9,536 nt of DNA, taken from Gammaproteobacteria bacterium. Lineage in GTDB: Bacteria; Pseudomonadota; Gammaproteobacteria; HK1. The stretch is from the NCBI GenBank assembly GCA_020444775.1, contig JAGRHX010000917.1, positions 1 to 9,536 of the forward strand, read 5' to 3'. The notes under the pieces were generated by a model. It did not search any database and had not been told where the DNA came from. It saw nothing but the letters and a program-made list of their open reading frames with translations. The position numbers and the translations under genes are program-made. Below are positions 1-6,667 of this stretch, in pieces (positions within the stretch are counted from its first letter, which is position 1; each line of letters starts with the position of its first letter).

Positions 1-867
1 CGGCCGTCGGGGCGCGTCGGAGGTTCGACCCGAAGGGGCGCGGTGGGTATGTTGTTCGGATTCAATGCCGGCGTCGGACTGATCTTCGCGATGCTGATGG
101 CGAAGATCCTCGCCGAGTATCCATATCCGCCGACCCAGCTGCGTTGGGTGCTGGGAAATTTTCGGGTCTACCGCTTGTTGGCGCTGAGCGGCCTCGTCTA
201 CAACGTGGCGATCTGGGTCGACAAATGGATCATGTGGCAGGCGCCCGAGGCCGAGAGAATCGATGCGGGGCTTATCTCATACCCACACTATGACAGTGCG
301 ATGTTCCTGTCCCATCTGACCGTGGTCCCGGCGATGTCGGCCTTCATGGTCGTGATCGAGACCAGCTTCTACGAGGCTTATCTGAAGTATTACCGGGACA
401 TCCAGCGCCACGCCAACCTCAATGACATCCTGGAGAATCATCGGATGCTGGTGCGGGTGCTGGCGCAAGGGGTCCGCAACCTCGCGGTGCTTCAGGGTGC
501 CATGGCCGGCTTCATCATCCTGCTTGCGCCACAGATCTTTGCCGCGTTGGGGCTGGACTTCATGCAGATCGGGATGTTTCGGCTGGGCGTGTTCGGCTCG
601 CTGTTCCAGGTCCTGGTGCTGGTGCTGTTCATCGTGCTGTCGTACTTCGACCTGCGCATGCCGGTGCTGCTGCTGCAGCTGCTGTTCCTGGTCTGCAACG
701 CCTTGTTCACCTGGCTGTCACTGCAGTGGGGCTTCGTCTGGTACGGGTTCGGCTTCTTCTGCGCCGCGCTGGTGACCTTTCTTGCCACCTATCTGGTGAC
801 CTGCTTCTACGTCGGAGAGCTGCCCTACCAGTCGTTCGTCAAGAACAACGCGGCGGTGGCGCGCTGA
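1..867 (+). CDS. pelG: PelG, Pel exopolysaccharide inner-membrane transporter (C-terminal part, 5' end outside window)
   Basis: PelG is a polytopic inner-membrane protein related to MOP/Wzx flippases. With PelD, PelE and PelF it forms the complex that makes and exports the cationic Pel polysaccharide. About 289 codons lie in the window against a usual length near 450, so the N-terminal third is missing. Family features seen are the YNVAIWVDKWIMW segment, the following TM stretch with FMVVIETSFYEAY, and the C-terminal run SYFDLRMPVLLL to FVWYGFGFFCAALV with alternating hydrophobic helices. The stop is TGA at 865-867. From about codon 14 the reading frame is clear. In the first ~38 bases another frame gives a more PelG-like sequence, so a one-base frameshift or sequence error near position 39 is possible. 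A start at GTG 43 would be an artefact of the window edge. pelG is normally last in pelABCDEFG, which fits the next gene lying on the other strand 36 bp away. Confidence 0.88.
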   Translation, partial: RPSGRVGGSTRRGAVGMLFGFNAGVGLIFAMLMAKILAEYPYPPTQLRWVLGNFRVYRLLALSGLVYNVAIWVDKWIMWQAPEAERIDAGLISYPHYDSAMFLSHLTVVPAMSAFMVVIETSFYEAYLKYYRDIQRHANLNDILENHRMLVRVLAQGVRNLAVLQGAMAGFIILLAPQIFAALGLDFMQIGMFRLGVFGSLFQVLVLVLFIVLSYFDLRMPVLLLQLLFLVCNALFTWLSLQWGFVWYGFGFFCAALVTFLATYLVTCFYVGELPYQSFVKNNAAVAR

Positions 868-903
868 GCCGGGTGGTGGCCGGGCCGCAACAACAACACA
901 GAA

Positions 904-1425
904 TCAGCGACCTTCGGCCTGACGGGCCTGGGCGTGAGCCCAGACATCGCGCACCTGGTCACCAAGCGTGGTGAAGTCGAAGGGTTTGGTGATGATGCCA
1001 ATCGCGCCGATCTGACGGTAGCGGCCTAAATCTATGGTGTCGGCTGCCGATGTCATGAACACGACCGGAGTGCCCTGTAGCTCGGGCAGGGCCGTGAGCG
1101 CGCGGTACAGGTCGAGCCCGTCCAGCTTTGGCAACAGCACGTCCATCAGCAGCAGATCGGGCTTGAACAGCGGCGCTCTGGCGAGGGCTTCCTCACCGGT
1201 CACGCACGATTCGACCGCGAATCCGCCGATCGTCTCCAGCGCCAGGCGGGTGATGTCCTGTATGTCGGCATCATCGTCGACGTGCAGGATCCGCTCCAGG
1301 GGCTTGTCCAGGTGCAGGGGACCCTTCTCAATCTTCTCAGCGGAGGCATTGCCGTGTTCAGTGGCTTGCTGCGCAGTTTGCTCGCCGGGTGCTTCGGGGG
1401 CGTGAGTTCTCGCCGCAGATTGCAT
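904..1425 (-). CDS. Single-domain response regulator (CheY-like receiver)
   Basis: This 173-residue cytoplasmic protein has one receiver domain at about residues 43-165 and no output domain. The receiver hallmarks are all visible: acidic triad D50-D52 in ILHVDDD, phosphoacceptor D95 in LLLMDVLLPKLDG, T125 in VVFMTS, and K147 followed by P148 in IITKPFD. It probably takes phosphate from a histidine kinase not in this window and works by protein contact. ATG 1425 is chosen because it is the last start codon before the domain and has an AAGGA ribosome binding site 9 bases upstream. This leaves an unusual polar, Ala/Glu-rich N-terminal tail of about 42 residues, whereas many relatives start right at the ILHVDDD strand. 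The gene converges with pelG and diverges from the hydrolase gene, overlapping its 5' end. A role in controlling Pel production is inferred from position only. Confidence 0.85.
   Translation of the reverse strand: MQSAARTHAPEAPGEQTAQQATEHGNASAEKIEKGPLHLDKPLERILHVDDDADIQDITRLALETIGGFAVESCVTGEEALARAPLFKPDLLLMDVLLPKLDGLDLYRALTALPELQGTPVVFMTSAADTIDLGRYRQIGAIGIITKPFDFTTLGDQVRDVWAHAQARQAEGR
1342..1346 (+). promoter_or_regulatory. Ribosome binding site GGAGG of the glycoside hydrolase gene
   Basis: GGAGG lies 7 bases before GTG 1354 and is the best ribosome binding site among the in-frame starts ATG 1282, GTG 1354, GTG 1402 and TTG 1420. It supports GTG 1354 as the start. The site lies within the coding region of the opposite-strand response regulator. 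Confidence 0.55.
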
Positions 1426-2445
1426 GTCATCTTGTCCTTGTTGGTGCTGATTGGCGGTGGACCGTCGCTCACGACGGCGGCCGGTCGGGCGGCTCTGGAG
1501 GCGGACTCCATGTCCTATCCGCAATCCTTCGGGTATGTGCTGCAGGCCGATGCGGTCTCCACGTCCAGGACCCAGGCCGTCAGTCTGCTGGCCGCCTCGG
1601 GGCGGGCGCTGCTGATCCTGGACCGTAGCTACTCGGCGGGCGTGGCCGGTGCTTGGAGCCGGGTGGAGCTGGAACGGATTCGAGCCGGCATGCCGGGGCG
1701 GCGTGTGGTCGCCTACTTCTCCATCGGCGAGGCCGAGCGCTATCGGGATTATTGGGGACCTGAGTGGAATATCGGTCGGCCCGGGTTCGTTCTTGAGGAG
1801 AACCCGAACTGGCCGGGTAACTACCTGGTCGAGTACTGGCATCCGGACTGGCAGTCCATCGTGCTCTCGGATCTGGAGAAGATCGTCGAGCAGGGCTTCG
1901 ACGGCGTTTATCTGGACATCGTCGATGGCTTCAGTAACTTCGAACGCGATCCCGATGGCAGCTACCACGACGATCGTGTGAACCCGGCCACCGGTCAGAG
2001 CTTTCGGCGCGACATGGTCGATCTGGTCGCGGCCATCGCCCGCCACGCGCGGGCACAGGTTCCTGATTTCTGGGTGATACCGCAGAACGGTTCGCAGCTG
2101 CTGGCGTTCGACGACCACGTCCAGACCATAGACGCCATCGGCGTGGAGGACCTGTACACGCGTGGCGACGAACTACAACCGGTCGAGCACTTCGCCTACG
2201 TCAATGGATTCCTGGACCGTCTACGTGCGGCGGGTAAGCCAGTGCTGCTGGTGGAATACGCCGAGGACGGGGCGCTGCGCGCCCGCGCGGTGCGCGCGGC
2301 GACGGCTCGCAAGGACGTGCTGTTGCTCACGGACCGCCCGCTGAAGACCCTGGGACGTAGCTACGCGCCACTGCACTTCCAGGCCGCTGAGAGCGGTGAC
2401 GCTGCGCGCCCGCGGACGGGGCTGGCCGTCGCGCGACAGCCCTGA
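1354..2445 (+). CDS. Secreted glycoside hydrolase, endo-alpha-1,4-polygalactosaminidase type (GH114/TM1410-like)
   Basis: The predicted 363-residue protein resembles the endo-alpha-1,4-polygalactosaminidase family, a TIM-barrel group that cleaves galactosamine polymers. A basic RRR stretch followed by a hydrophobic segment (about residues 24-38) and TTAAG near residue 44 indicates a Sec signal, so the enzyme should act in the periplasm or outside. Barrel-strand motifs in order are VVAYFSIGEAE (E126), EYWHPDW (160-166), GVYLDIVD (D188), WVIPQNG (240-246), GVEDLY (E265) and LLVEYA (E301). D188 and E265 are candidate catalytic residues by family position. GTG 1354 is preferred for its GGAGG site; GTG 1402 gives a shorter, more typical signal peptide. 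The gene lies one gene away from pelG. Pel contains GalNAc/GalN and PelA itself carries a hydrolase domain, so Pel is a sensible substrate, though this is inference. A downstream repeat array starts 28 bp after the stop. Confidence 0.8.
   Translation: MFSGLLRSLLAGCFGGVSSRRRLHVILSLLVLIGGGPSLTTAAGRAALEADSMSYPQSFGYVLQADAVSTSRTQAVSLLAASGRALLILDRSYSAGVAGAWSRVELERIRAGMPGRRVVAYFSIGEAERYRDYWGPEWNIGRPGFVLEENPNWPGNYLVEYWHPDWQSIVLSDLEKIVEQGFDGVYLDIVDGFSNFERDPDGSYHDDRVNPATGQSFRRDMVDLVAAIARHARAQVPDFWVIPQNGSQLLAFDDHVQTIDAIGVEDLYTRGDELQPVEHFAYVNGFLDRLRAAGKPVLLVEYAEDGALRARAVRAATARKDVLLLTDRPLKTLGRSYAPLHFQAAESGDAARPRTGLAVARQP
1435..1439 (-). promoter_or_regulatory. Ribosome binding site AAGGA of the response regulator gene
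   Basis: On the minus strand AAGGA precedes ATG 1425 with a 9-base spacer. It supports this start and hence the long N-terminal tail of the regulator. It lies inside the signal-peptide coding region of the opposite hydrolase gene. Confidence 0.5.
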
Positions 2446-2473
2446 GCCGAGTGCGGTGGGCAGGAGCCACCCA

Positions 2474-2700
2474 TGGATGGGATGGGGCCACCCACCTGGG
2501 ATGGGGCCACCCACCCACCTGATGGGATGGGGCCACCCACCTGGGATGGGATGGGGCCACCCATCGGATGGGGCCATCCCACCAGGGATGGGATGGGGCC
2601 ACCCACCGGGCCACCGGGATGGGGCCACCCACCAGAGCAGGCCTGGGATGGGGCCACTCACCCGGGATGGGGCCATCCCACCAGAGCAAGCGGGGCCATC
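2474..2700. repeat. Array of imperfect hairpin-forming repeats built on GATGGGGCCA
   Basis: Nine exact copies of the core GATGGGGCCA begin at 2481, 2500, 2526, 2550, 2567, 2592, 2618, 2647 and 2666, with a decayed copy (CGGGGCCA) at 2691. Start-to-start distances range from 17 to 29 bases, so this is not a simple tandem repeat. Each core is usually flanked as GGGATGGGGCCACCCACC or GGATGGGGCCATCCCACCAG. The left and right halves are complementary: GGGATG pairs with CATCCC around a GGGC loop. Each unit can therefore form a small hairpin, and stretches such as 2542-2554 carry three closely spaced G-runs. The repeats begin 28 bp after the hydrolase stop codon. They differ in base pattern from both neighbouring genes. 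They could act as an REP-like 3' stabiliser or terminator region, or be a non-autonomous repeat family. No function is shown. Confidence 0.9.
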
Positions 2701-2929
2701 CAGCGAGTCGAGCCATTCACCGGGCAACATTGGTCAATACACTGCAGCGGCTGGAGTCGAGCTGTAATACAATCGCGCGCCTGGCATCTCAGGTCTCGTT
2801 CCCCACCGCGCAATTCATGTTCCGGCCATTGAGGATCACCCACATCGATCCGGCGAGGCGCGTCGCGCATCGTCCGGATAGCGGGCACGGCTGTAGCCGT
2901 GTCGGCTCGACGACGCAGTCGAACGACTG
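2701..2929. other. Intergenic region before the O-antigen ligase gene
   Basis: Together with the repeat array this makes a 484-bp gene-free stretch. Open frames here are extensions of the stop-poor repeats and carry no protein-like features. TACAAT at 2768-2773 resembles a -10 box but has no acceptable -35 at the right distance. The promoter of the downstream gene is expected here but could not be fixed. Confidence 0.5.
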
Positions 2930-4375
2930 ATGCCAGCAGCTTGGTTGCCCGGAGCGCTGACCTCGCTTGCGCTCATCGCGCTGGGGCCGGTTGCAGTTTT
3001 TGCGAGCCGCGCCTATATCGTCGAGCTGCTGGTGCTCTGTCTGCTCAGCATCATGATTCTTGCCAGATCTTCTGGTTGCGGAGCACTCTCAGACTCATCT
3101 TACGGGGCGGTCATCGGCGCTCGATCCGGTTCCCTGGCAAGATCCGGAGCCTGGTCAGGACGGTGTCTGCCGGTGCTCGGAGTCTTTCTGGTCTATCTGG
3201 CGGTGGCTGCGTTGCGTGCCGAGGATCTGCCCGGTGCACTCGTCGAGCTGGGTGAGGATCTGTTGATCATCCTGCCCTCGGTCTTGCTGGCGGTTGCCGC
3301 GACGCGAATGCCATCCCTGCTGCAGCGTCGCTTCGGTGCCCGTTATGTCCTTGGCATCGTCTTGCTTGCGATACTGCTGCTGTTCGAGCTGCTCAGTAGC
3401 GGTTGGTTGGGCATGTTGGTCAAGGGTGAGGGCGCCGCGGGGCTGCGCTATCTGAACCATCCGGCGGCCATGTTGCCGCTGTTGCTGTGGCCCGCGTTGG
3501 CGCTTGCCGTGGTACTGATGGCGGGCACCCGGCCGGCCCTCGACACAGCCTCCAGACCTGCACCGCCGGGCGCGCTGGCAGAGCTGCCGAACGCCGTCGG
3601 TGCAAGGCGCATGCTTCTGCCCGCCGCCGCCTGGTCGGCGGCGCTAGTGGTGACGTGTCTGTCACCGGTTGGCGCGGCAACCCTGTCTCTGCTCGCCGGT
3701 GGCGGACTGTTCGTGCTCGGCTGGTGGGGGCGACGTTCAGTGCTTCTGGCGCTTGCAGGGCTGGTCGCGCTGGTGTTCCTCAGCGCACCCCTGCTGCTCG
3801 GGCGGGCGGACACGATGGCGGCGCTCCAGCAGCGTGGACTGACGGTTCCCGCGAGCTGGACGCACCGTCTGGTGATCTGGCAGTACTTTTCCGAGGCCAG
3901 TTTGCGGAAGCCCTTGCTCGGCCATGGCTTGCGGGCCAGCCATTTCTCCAACGCCGGGCCCGAGCAGCGGCAACGCTACCAGGCGCTGGCCCGGCAAACC
4001 GGAAACGCCGCAATCGCGCGCGAGTTTCCCACCCACCCGCACAACACCATACTGCAGCTCTGGTTCGAACTCGGCCTGGTGGGTGTCGTGTTGTTCCTGT
4101 GGCTGCTTGGCACCAGCGTGGCGCTGTGTTGGCGGTTGATTGGCGGCACGAGCACCCAACGTCTGGTCGGTGCCAGCGGACTGGGGATGCTCGGCGCTTA
4201 CCTGGTGCTGAGCAATCTCAGCTTCGGTGCCGGCCAGAAATGGTGGCTGGCGACGCTTGGGATCGCTGTCTTCGGCTGGGCGCTGGCGCGTTCCTTGAGT
4301 GCTCCCGAGTCGAGCACAGTCGTCGATCCAGCCACGTCTGGTCGACCGACTGGTGGGGCGACGCGGCCCGCCTGA
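2930..4375 (+). CDS. O-antigen ligase / polymerase family membrane protein (WaaL/Wzy-like)
   Basis: This 481-residue polytopic inner-membrane protein has around ten hydrophobic segments. The diagnostic feature is a large periplasmic loop (about residues 290-375) that starts after a TM helix and contains HRLVIWQYF (R313, W317), KPLLGHGL (327-334) and HPHNTILQLWFELG (369-382), followed by three more TM helices. This is the layout of the Wzy_C/O-antigen ligase superfamily, whose members join lipid-linked glycans to lipid A core or to each other, or glycosylate proteins. A polar Ser/Arg/Gly-rich stretch at residues 46-79 interrupts the N-terminal helices. ATG 2930 is the first start after an in-frame stop at 2894, but no clear ribosome binding site precedes it, so initiation may be weak. 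The gene stands alone, and its glycan cannot be told from sequence. Ligase, polymerase and protein-glycosylating members are hard to separate. Confidence 0.82.
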   Translation: MPAAWLPGALTSLALIALGPVAVFASRAYIVELLVLCLLSIMILARSSGCGALSDSSYGAVIGARSGSLARSGAWSGRCLPVLGVFLVYLAVAALRAEDLPGALVELGEDLLIILPSVLLAVAATRMPSLLQRRFGARYVLGIVLLAILLLFELLSSGWLGMLVKGEGAAGLRYLNHPAAMLPLLLWPALALAVVLMAGTRPALDTASRPAPPGALAELPNAVGARRMLLPAAAWSAALVVTCLSPVGAATLSLLAGGGLFVLGWWGRRSVLLALAGLVALVFLSAPLLLGRADTMAALQQRGLTVPASWTHRLVIWQYFSEASLRKPLLGHGLRASHFSNAGPEQRQRYQALARQTGNAAIAREFPTHPHNTILQLWFELGLVGVVLFLWLLGTSVALCWRLIGGTSTQRLVGASGLGMLGAYLVLSNLSFGAGQKWWLATLGIAVFGWALARSLSAPESSTVVDPATSGRPTGGATRPA

Positions 4376-4409
4376 AACCCAGCCTGAAGTCTTTCAGCGG
4401 TGCCGGTGC

Positions 4410-5705
4410 TCACGGCTTCAATTGTCGTTGTCGTGCCCGCATTCGCTGTGCACGCCTGGCGTTGCGCTGCTGCAGCTCGAGCGCCCTTGGCCCCATGACC
4501 ACGCAGTACTGTCCCCCCTGGCGATGGGCTTCGCAGGCGCGCTGTGCCGCTTCGCGGGTGAGGCGGGTGACCAACGCCTGGTGGACCAGCACGCCGGTGA
4601 AGCGTGGCAGGGACATCGGTCGGCCGCCACCCAGTTCCTTGCGCCGCTGACTGATGAAGCGGCGGCTCAGGCTCAGTGCTTCGCCGCGGGTACGACCCAC
4701 GCCGACCTGGATGTTCCATCCGCCGGGTGTAGGGTAAATACAGGCCTGAGCTCGGGTGGCGTCACCCAGAGGGTGCGCCTCGCCCTGTCCTTCGCTCCCG
4801 GCCAGCTGGGCGAGGCTGGGCAGGGTGTCGATGGAGCGCTGGTCGATGAACGCCTCGTTCATCAGCGTGTAGATCCCTCGTTCCCGATCATCCGGGGTCG
4901 CGGCGCCCAGCACCACGCCGAGCAGCTCGCGACCGCCACGGCGCGCGCTTGCCACCAGATTGTAGCCAGCGCGACAGGTGAAACCGGTCTTCATGCCATT
5001 GGCACCTTGATAACTGGTCAGGAAGCGGTTGTGCGTGGTCCGTCGGCGCCCGGCGAAGGTCACCTCGGTCGTCGTGAACAAGGCTGCTGACGAGTCGAAA
5101 CCATTCTTCAGCGCGAGGGCCAGGATCGCCATGTCGTGCGCCGTGGAGTACTGATTGTCCGCCGGTAGTCCGGACGCATTGGCGAACCGGGTCCGAGTCA
5201 TGCCCAGCTTGAGGGCCGCCTTGCTCATGCGCTGTGCGAATCGCGGCTCGCTGCCGGCCATGCCTTCAGCGATCACCACCGCCGCGTCGTTGGCCGAGGC
5301 GACGACCAGCATCTGTAGCAATGTCCACACGTCCACCGATTCGCCGCTCTGCAGCCCGAAGTGGGTCGGCGGCTGGCCCGCCGCGTTCTCGGAAACGACG
5401 AATGACCGGGCCGAGCTCAGTTGCCCGTTCTGGATGGCTTCCAACGCCAGGTAGATGGTCATGAGCTTGGTGAGCGAGGCCGGGTAGTGCCGGCGATTGG
5501 CGTTCACCGCGTGGAGCACCCGAGTGCTACGTACGTCCAGCACCAGTGTCGCGATCGGGCCGTTCTCCTCTGCACGCGTCAAGCCCGATGCGAGCATGAG
5601 CGGCATGAGCAGAAGCGATACCAGCAGCGATGCAGGTGGGGCGAATCGCCGCTTCCAACGCTCAAATGGAAATAGCAGGTGTCGGTTCCGGGTACAGGTG
5701 CTCAT
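4410..5705 (-). CDS. D-alanyl-D-alanine carboxypeptidase (peptidase family S11) with C-terminal SPOR domain
   Basis: This periplasmic penicillin-binding protein removes the terminal D-Ala from peptidoglycan pentapeptides and so limits cross-linking. All three active-site motifs are present: SLTK (S77-K80, nucleophile S77), SAN (S137-N139) and KTG (K239-G241). Signal: a basic N-terminus with WKRR, then a hydrophobic stretch at residues 25-41, with likely cleavage near A45. After the catalytic domain, residues about 329-408 (starting GWNIQVGVG, ending near QYCVVMG) look like a SPOR domain, which binds denuded septal glycan. Targeting to the division site is therefore likely. The length of 431 aa suits S11 plus SPOR. 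ATG 5705 puts the signal close to the start; ATG 5732, nine codons upstream with AGGAA 13 bases before it, is an alternative. The open frame continues to 6044 but that extension is not protein-like. The gene is convergent with the ligase gene, 34 bp apart. Confidence 0.9.
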   Translation of the reverse strand: MSTCTRNRHLLFPFERWKRRFAPPASLLVSLLLMPLMLASGLTRAEENGPIATLVLDVRSTRVLHAVNANRRHYPASLTKLMTIYLALEAIQNGQLSSARSFVVSENAAGQPPTHFGLQSGESVDVWTLLQMLVVASANDAAVVIAEGMAGSEPRFAQRMSKAALKLGMTRTRFANASGLPADNQYSTAHDMAILALALKNGFDSSAALFTTTEVTFAGRRRTTHNRFLTSYQGANGMKTGFTCRAGYNLVASARRGGRELLGVVLGAATPDDRERGIYTLMNEAFIDQRSIDTLPSLAQLAGSEGQGEAHPLGDATRAQACIYPTPGGWNIQVGVGRTRGEALSLSRRFISQRRKELGGGRPMSLPRFTGVLVHQALVTRLTREAAQRACEAHRQGGQYCVVMGPRALELQQRNARRAQRMRARQRQLKP

Positions 5706-5832
5706 GAAACAGCGGCCCAAGGATCTGTGCATGAACGCAGTGAGGTTCCTGGCAGTGGACGCATGGTGACCCAGGTGGGTGGCGGCGAACCGCGTGCGCG
5801 TCGAGCGCGCTCTTGGGGGGACGAGCCGCGCA

Positions 5833-5871
5833 TGTAGAGGCTGGCGCCAGCGCGGCGCAACGCACTCTACA
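5833..5871. repeat. Nested inverted repeat upstream of the carboxypeptidase gene
   Basis: TGTAGAG (5833-5839) and CTCTACA (5865-5871) form a perfect 7-bp inverted repeat. Directly inside it lies a perfect 12-bp palindrome, GCTGGCGCCAGC (5840-5851). In a minus-strand transcript this would fold as a two-part hairpin about 130 bases before the carboxypeptidase start. It could be a leader structure or a protein-binding site. No known element was recognised. Confidence 0.5.
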
Positions 5872-6110
5872 ACAGCTGCCGGGCGACTCGCGAGGGTCAG
5901 TTTGTGATGACCATCAGAGCACTGGTGACAGGCGTAGGTGACACGATCGAGCGCTATCGCGAGGTTCGGATGGGCGTAGTCATACCGACGGCGTGCGACT
6001 CCTGAGCGGGTTCTCGAAACGACATTGGGGTTGCCCGACGGCACATAACCACGTATTTTTCTATGCTATCGGCACTCACGGTCGTAACCGCACGGGTCGA
6101 CGGGATGCTG

Positions 6111-6163
6111 CTCGATGTTGATGTTCTCGATGTTTACTCGATGTTGAAGATGTTGATGTTGAG
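6111..6163. repeat. Short direct repeats CTCGATGTT / GATGTT
   Basis: CTCGATGTT occurs at 6111, 6126 and 6137, and further GATGTT units continue to 6163. The region is lower in GC than its surroundings and looks like slippage-derived low-complexity DNA. Confidence 0.7.
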
Positions 6164-6275
6164 TTTTCTCGAGTGGTTTTGCGGGGAAGGTCTGCCCGAT
6201 CTTGCACGTCGATTTCAGACGTAGAGCGGGCGCGGTCTTCGCTCATGCACCACTCGTGAAGCTGTTGCGACGTCA

Positions 6276-6371
6276 TCAGGCGAAATGGTCTACGTACTGC
6301 CCTGGCAAGCTCCGGGCAATACGCTTCCTGATCTCTTGTGGCGTTGTTACTTTCGCTCCCTGGCCTGTCAT
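6276..6371 (-). CDS. Possible 31-residue small protein, function unknown
   Basis: ATG 6371 is preceded at 5 bases by a perfect AGGAGG (6377-6382). The frame encodes 31 residues, with an Ile/Lys/Arg-containing middle (TPQEIRKRIARSLPGQY), and ends in two consecutive TGA stops at 6278-6273. The first stop overlaps an ATG (TGATG) that opens a 66-codon frame to 6076, so translational coupling is conceivable. That second frame soon runs into low-complexity Ser/Thr/His repeats and is probably not real. Alternatively both pieces are remnants of one broken gene. No family was recognised, and the ribosome binding site is the main support. Confidence 0.25.
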   Translation of the reverse strand: MTGQGAKVTTPQEIRKRIARSLPGQYVDHFA

Positions 6372-6518
6372 ACATCCCTCCTGTATCGGAGTCGATTCGC
6401 TGACGATCGACCCTGAGTGACAAACTGAACCCTTAGCCTGCCGCATGCGTGGCGGTCTGGTTTCCTCGGATCCGTGCGTGAAGGCGAACGGTCCGCGAAC
6501 GATTGGCCCGCGCTGATC

Positions 6519-6550
6519 AAAAAAAGGCCCGATGAGGTTCAAGGACCTCA
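6519..6550 (-). terminator. Candidate intrinsic terminator on the minus strand
   Basis: Read on the minus strand, GGTCC pairs (with one G-U) with GGGCC, which is followed at once by seven T (6525-6519). A competing perfect stem, TGAGGT/ACCTCA, occupies 6533-6550. Two mutually exclusive stems before a T-tract would suit an attenuator or the end of a small RNA. No upstream gene on this strand explains it. Confidence 0.35.
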
Positions 6551-6667
6551 GCGTCCGGTGGTGCTGTCGCGCCGCCTCGATGTGCCATGGGCGATAACTA
6601 TTCAAATCACAGCCTGGCAGAGCCAGACCGCGTAAACCGGACGACGAGACGACTGGAAGACCGCGTT

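Noticed and set aside
1282..1353. Upstream ATG 1282 as the hydrolase start
   Set aside because: It adds 24 residues in front of the signal peptide, lies deeper in the regulator's receiver domain, and has a poorer ribosome binding site than GTG 1354.
1426..2118. Long N-terminal extension of the response regulator frame up to 2118 on the minus strand
   Set aside because: It is antisense to the hydrolase coding region, its translation has no domain features, and ATG 1425 has a good ribosome binding site.
2474..2700. CRISPR array
   Set aside because: Units are near-contiguous with variable spacing of 17-29 bases, there are no unique spacers of constant length, and no cas genes are nearby.
2765..2773. 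TACAAT as the -10 box of a promoter for the O-antigen ligase gene
   Set aside because: No -35-like hexamer lies 16-18 bases upstream, and the nearest TTGGTC is too far away.
2221..2930. Several overlapping open frames across the repeat array on both strands
   Set aside because: They come from stop-poor repeats, continue into unrelated sequence, and show no ribosome binding site or protein family features.
4376..4409. Bidirectional terminator between the convergent ligase and carboxypeptidase genes
   Set aside because: Only a 5-bp CTGAA/TTCAG stem is present, without a clear T-tract.
5706..6044. N-terminal extension of the carboxypeptidase frame
   Set aside because: The translation is not protein-like, and it would place the signal peptide more than 100 residues inside the protein.
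6040..6090. AT-rich patch read on the minus strand as the carboxypeptidase promoter
   Set aside because: The best -35/-10 pair matches consensus poorly and would leave a leader of more than 300 bases, so it is not supportable from sequence alone.
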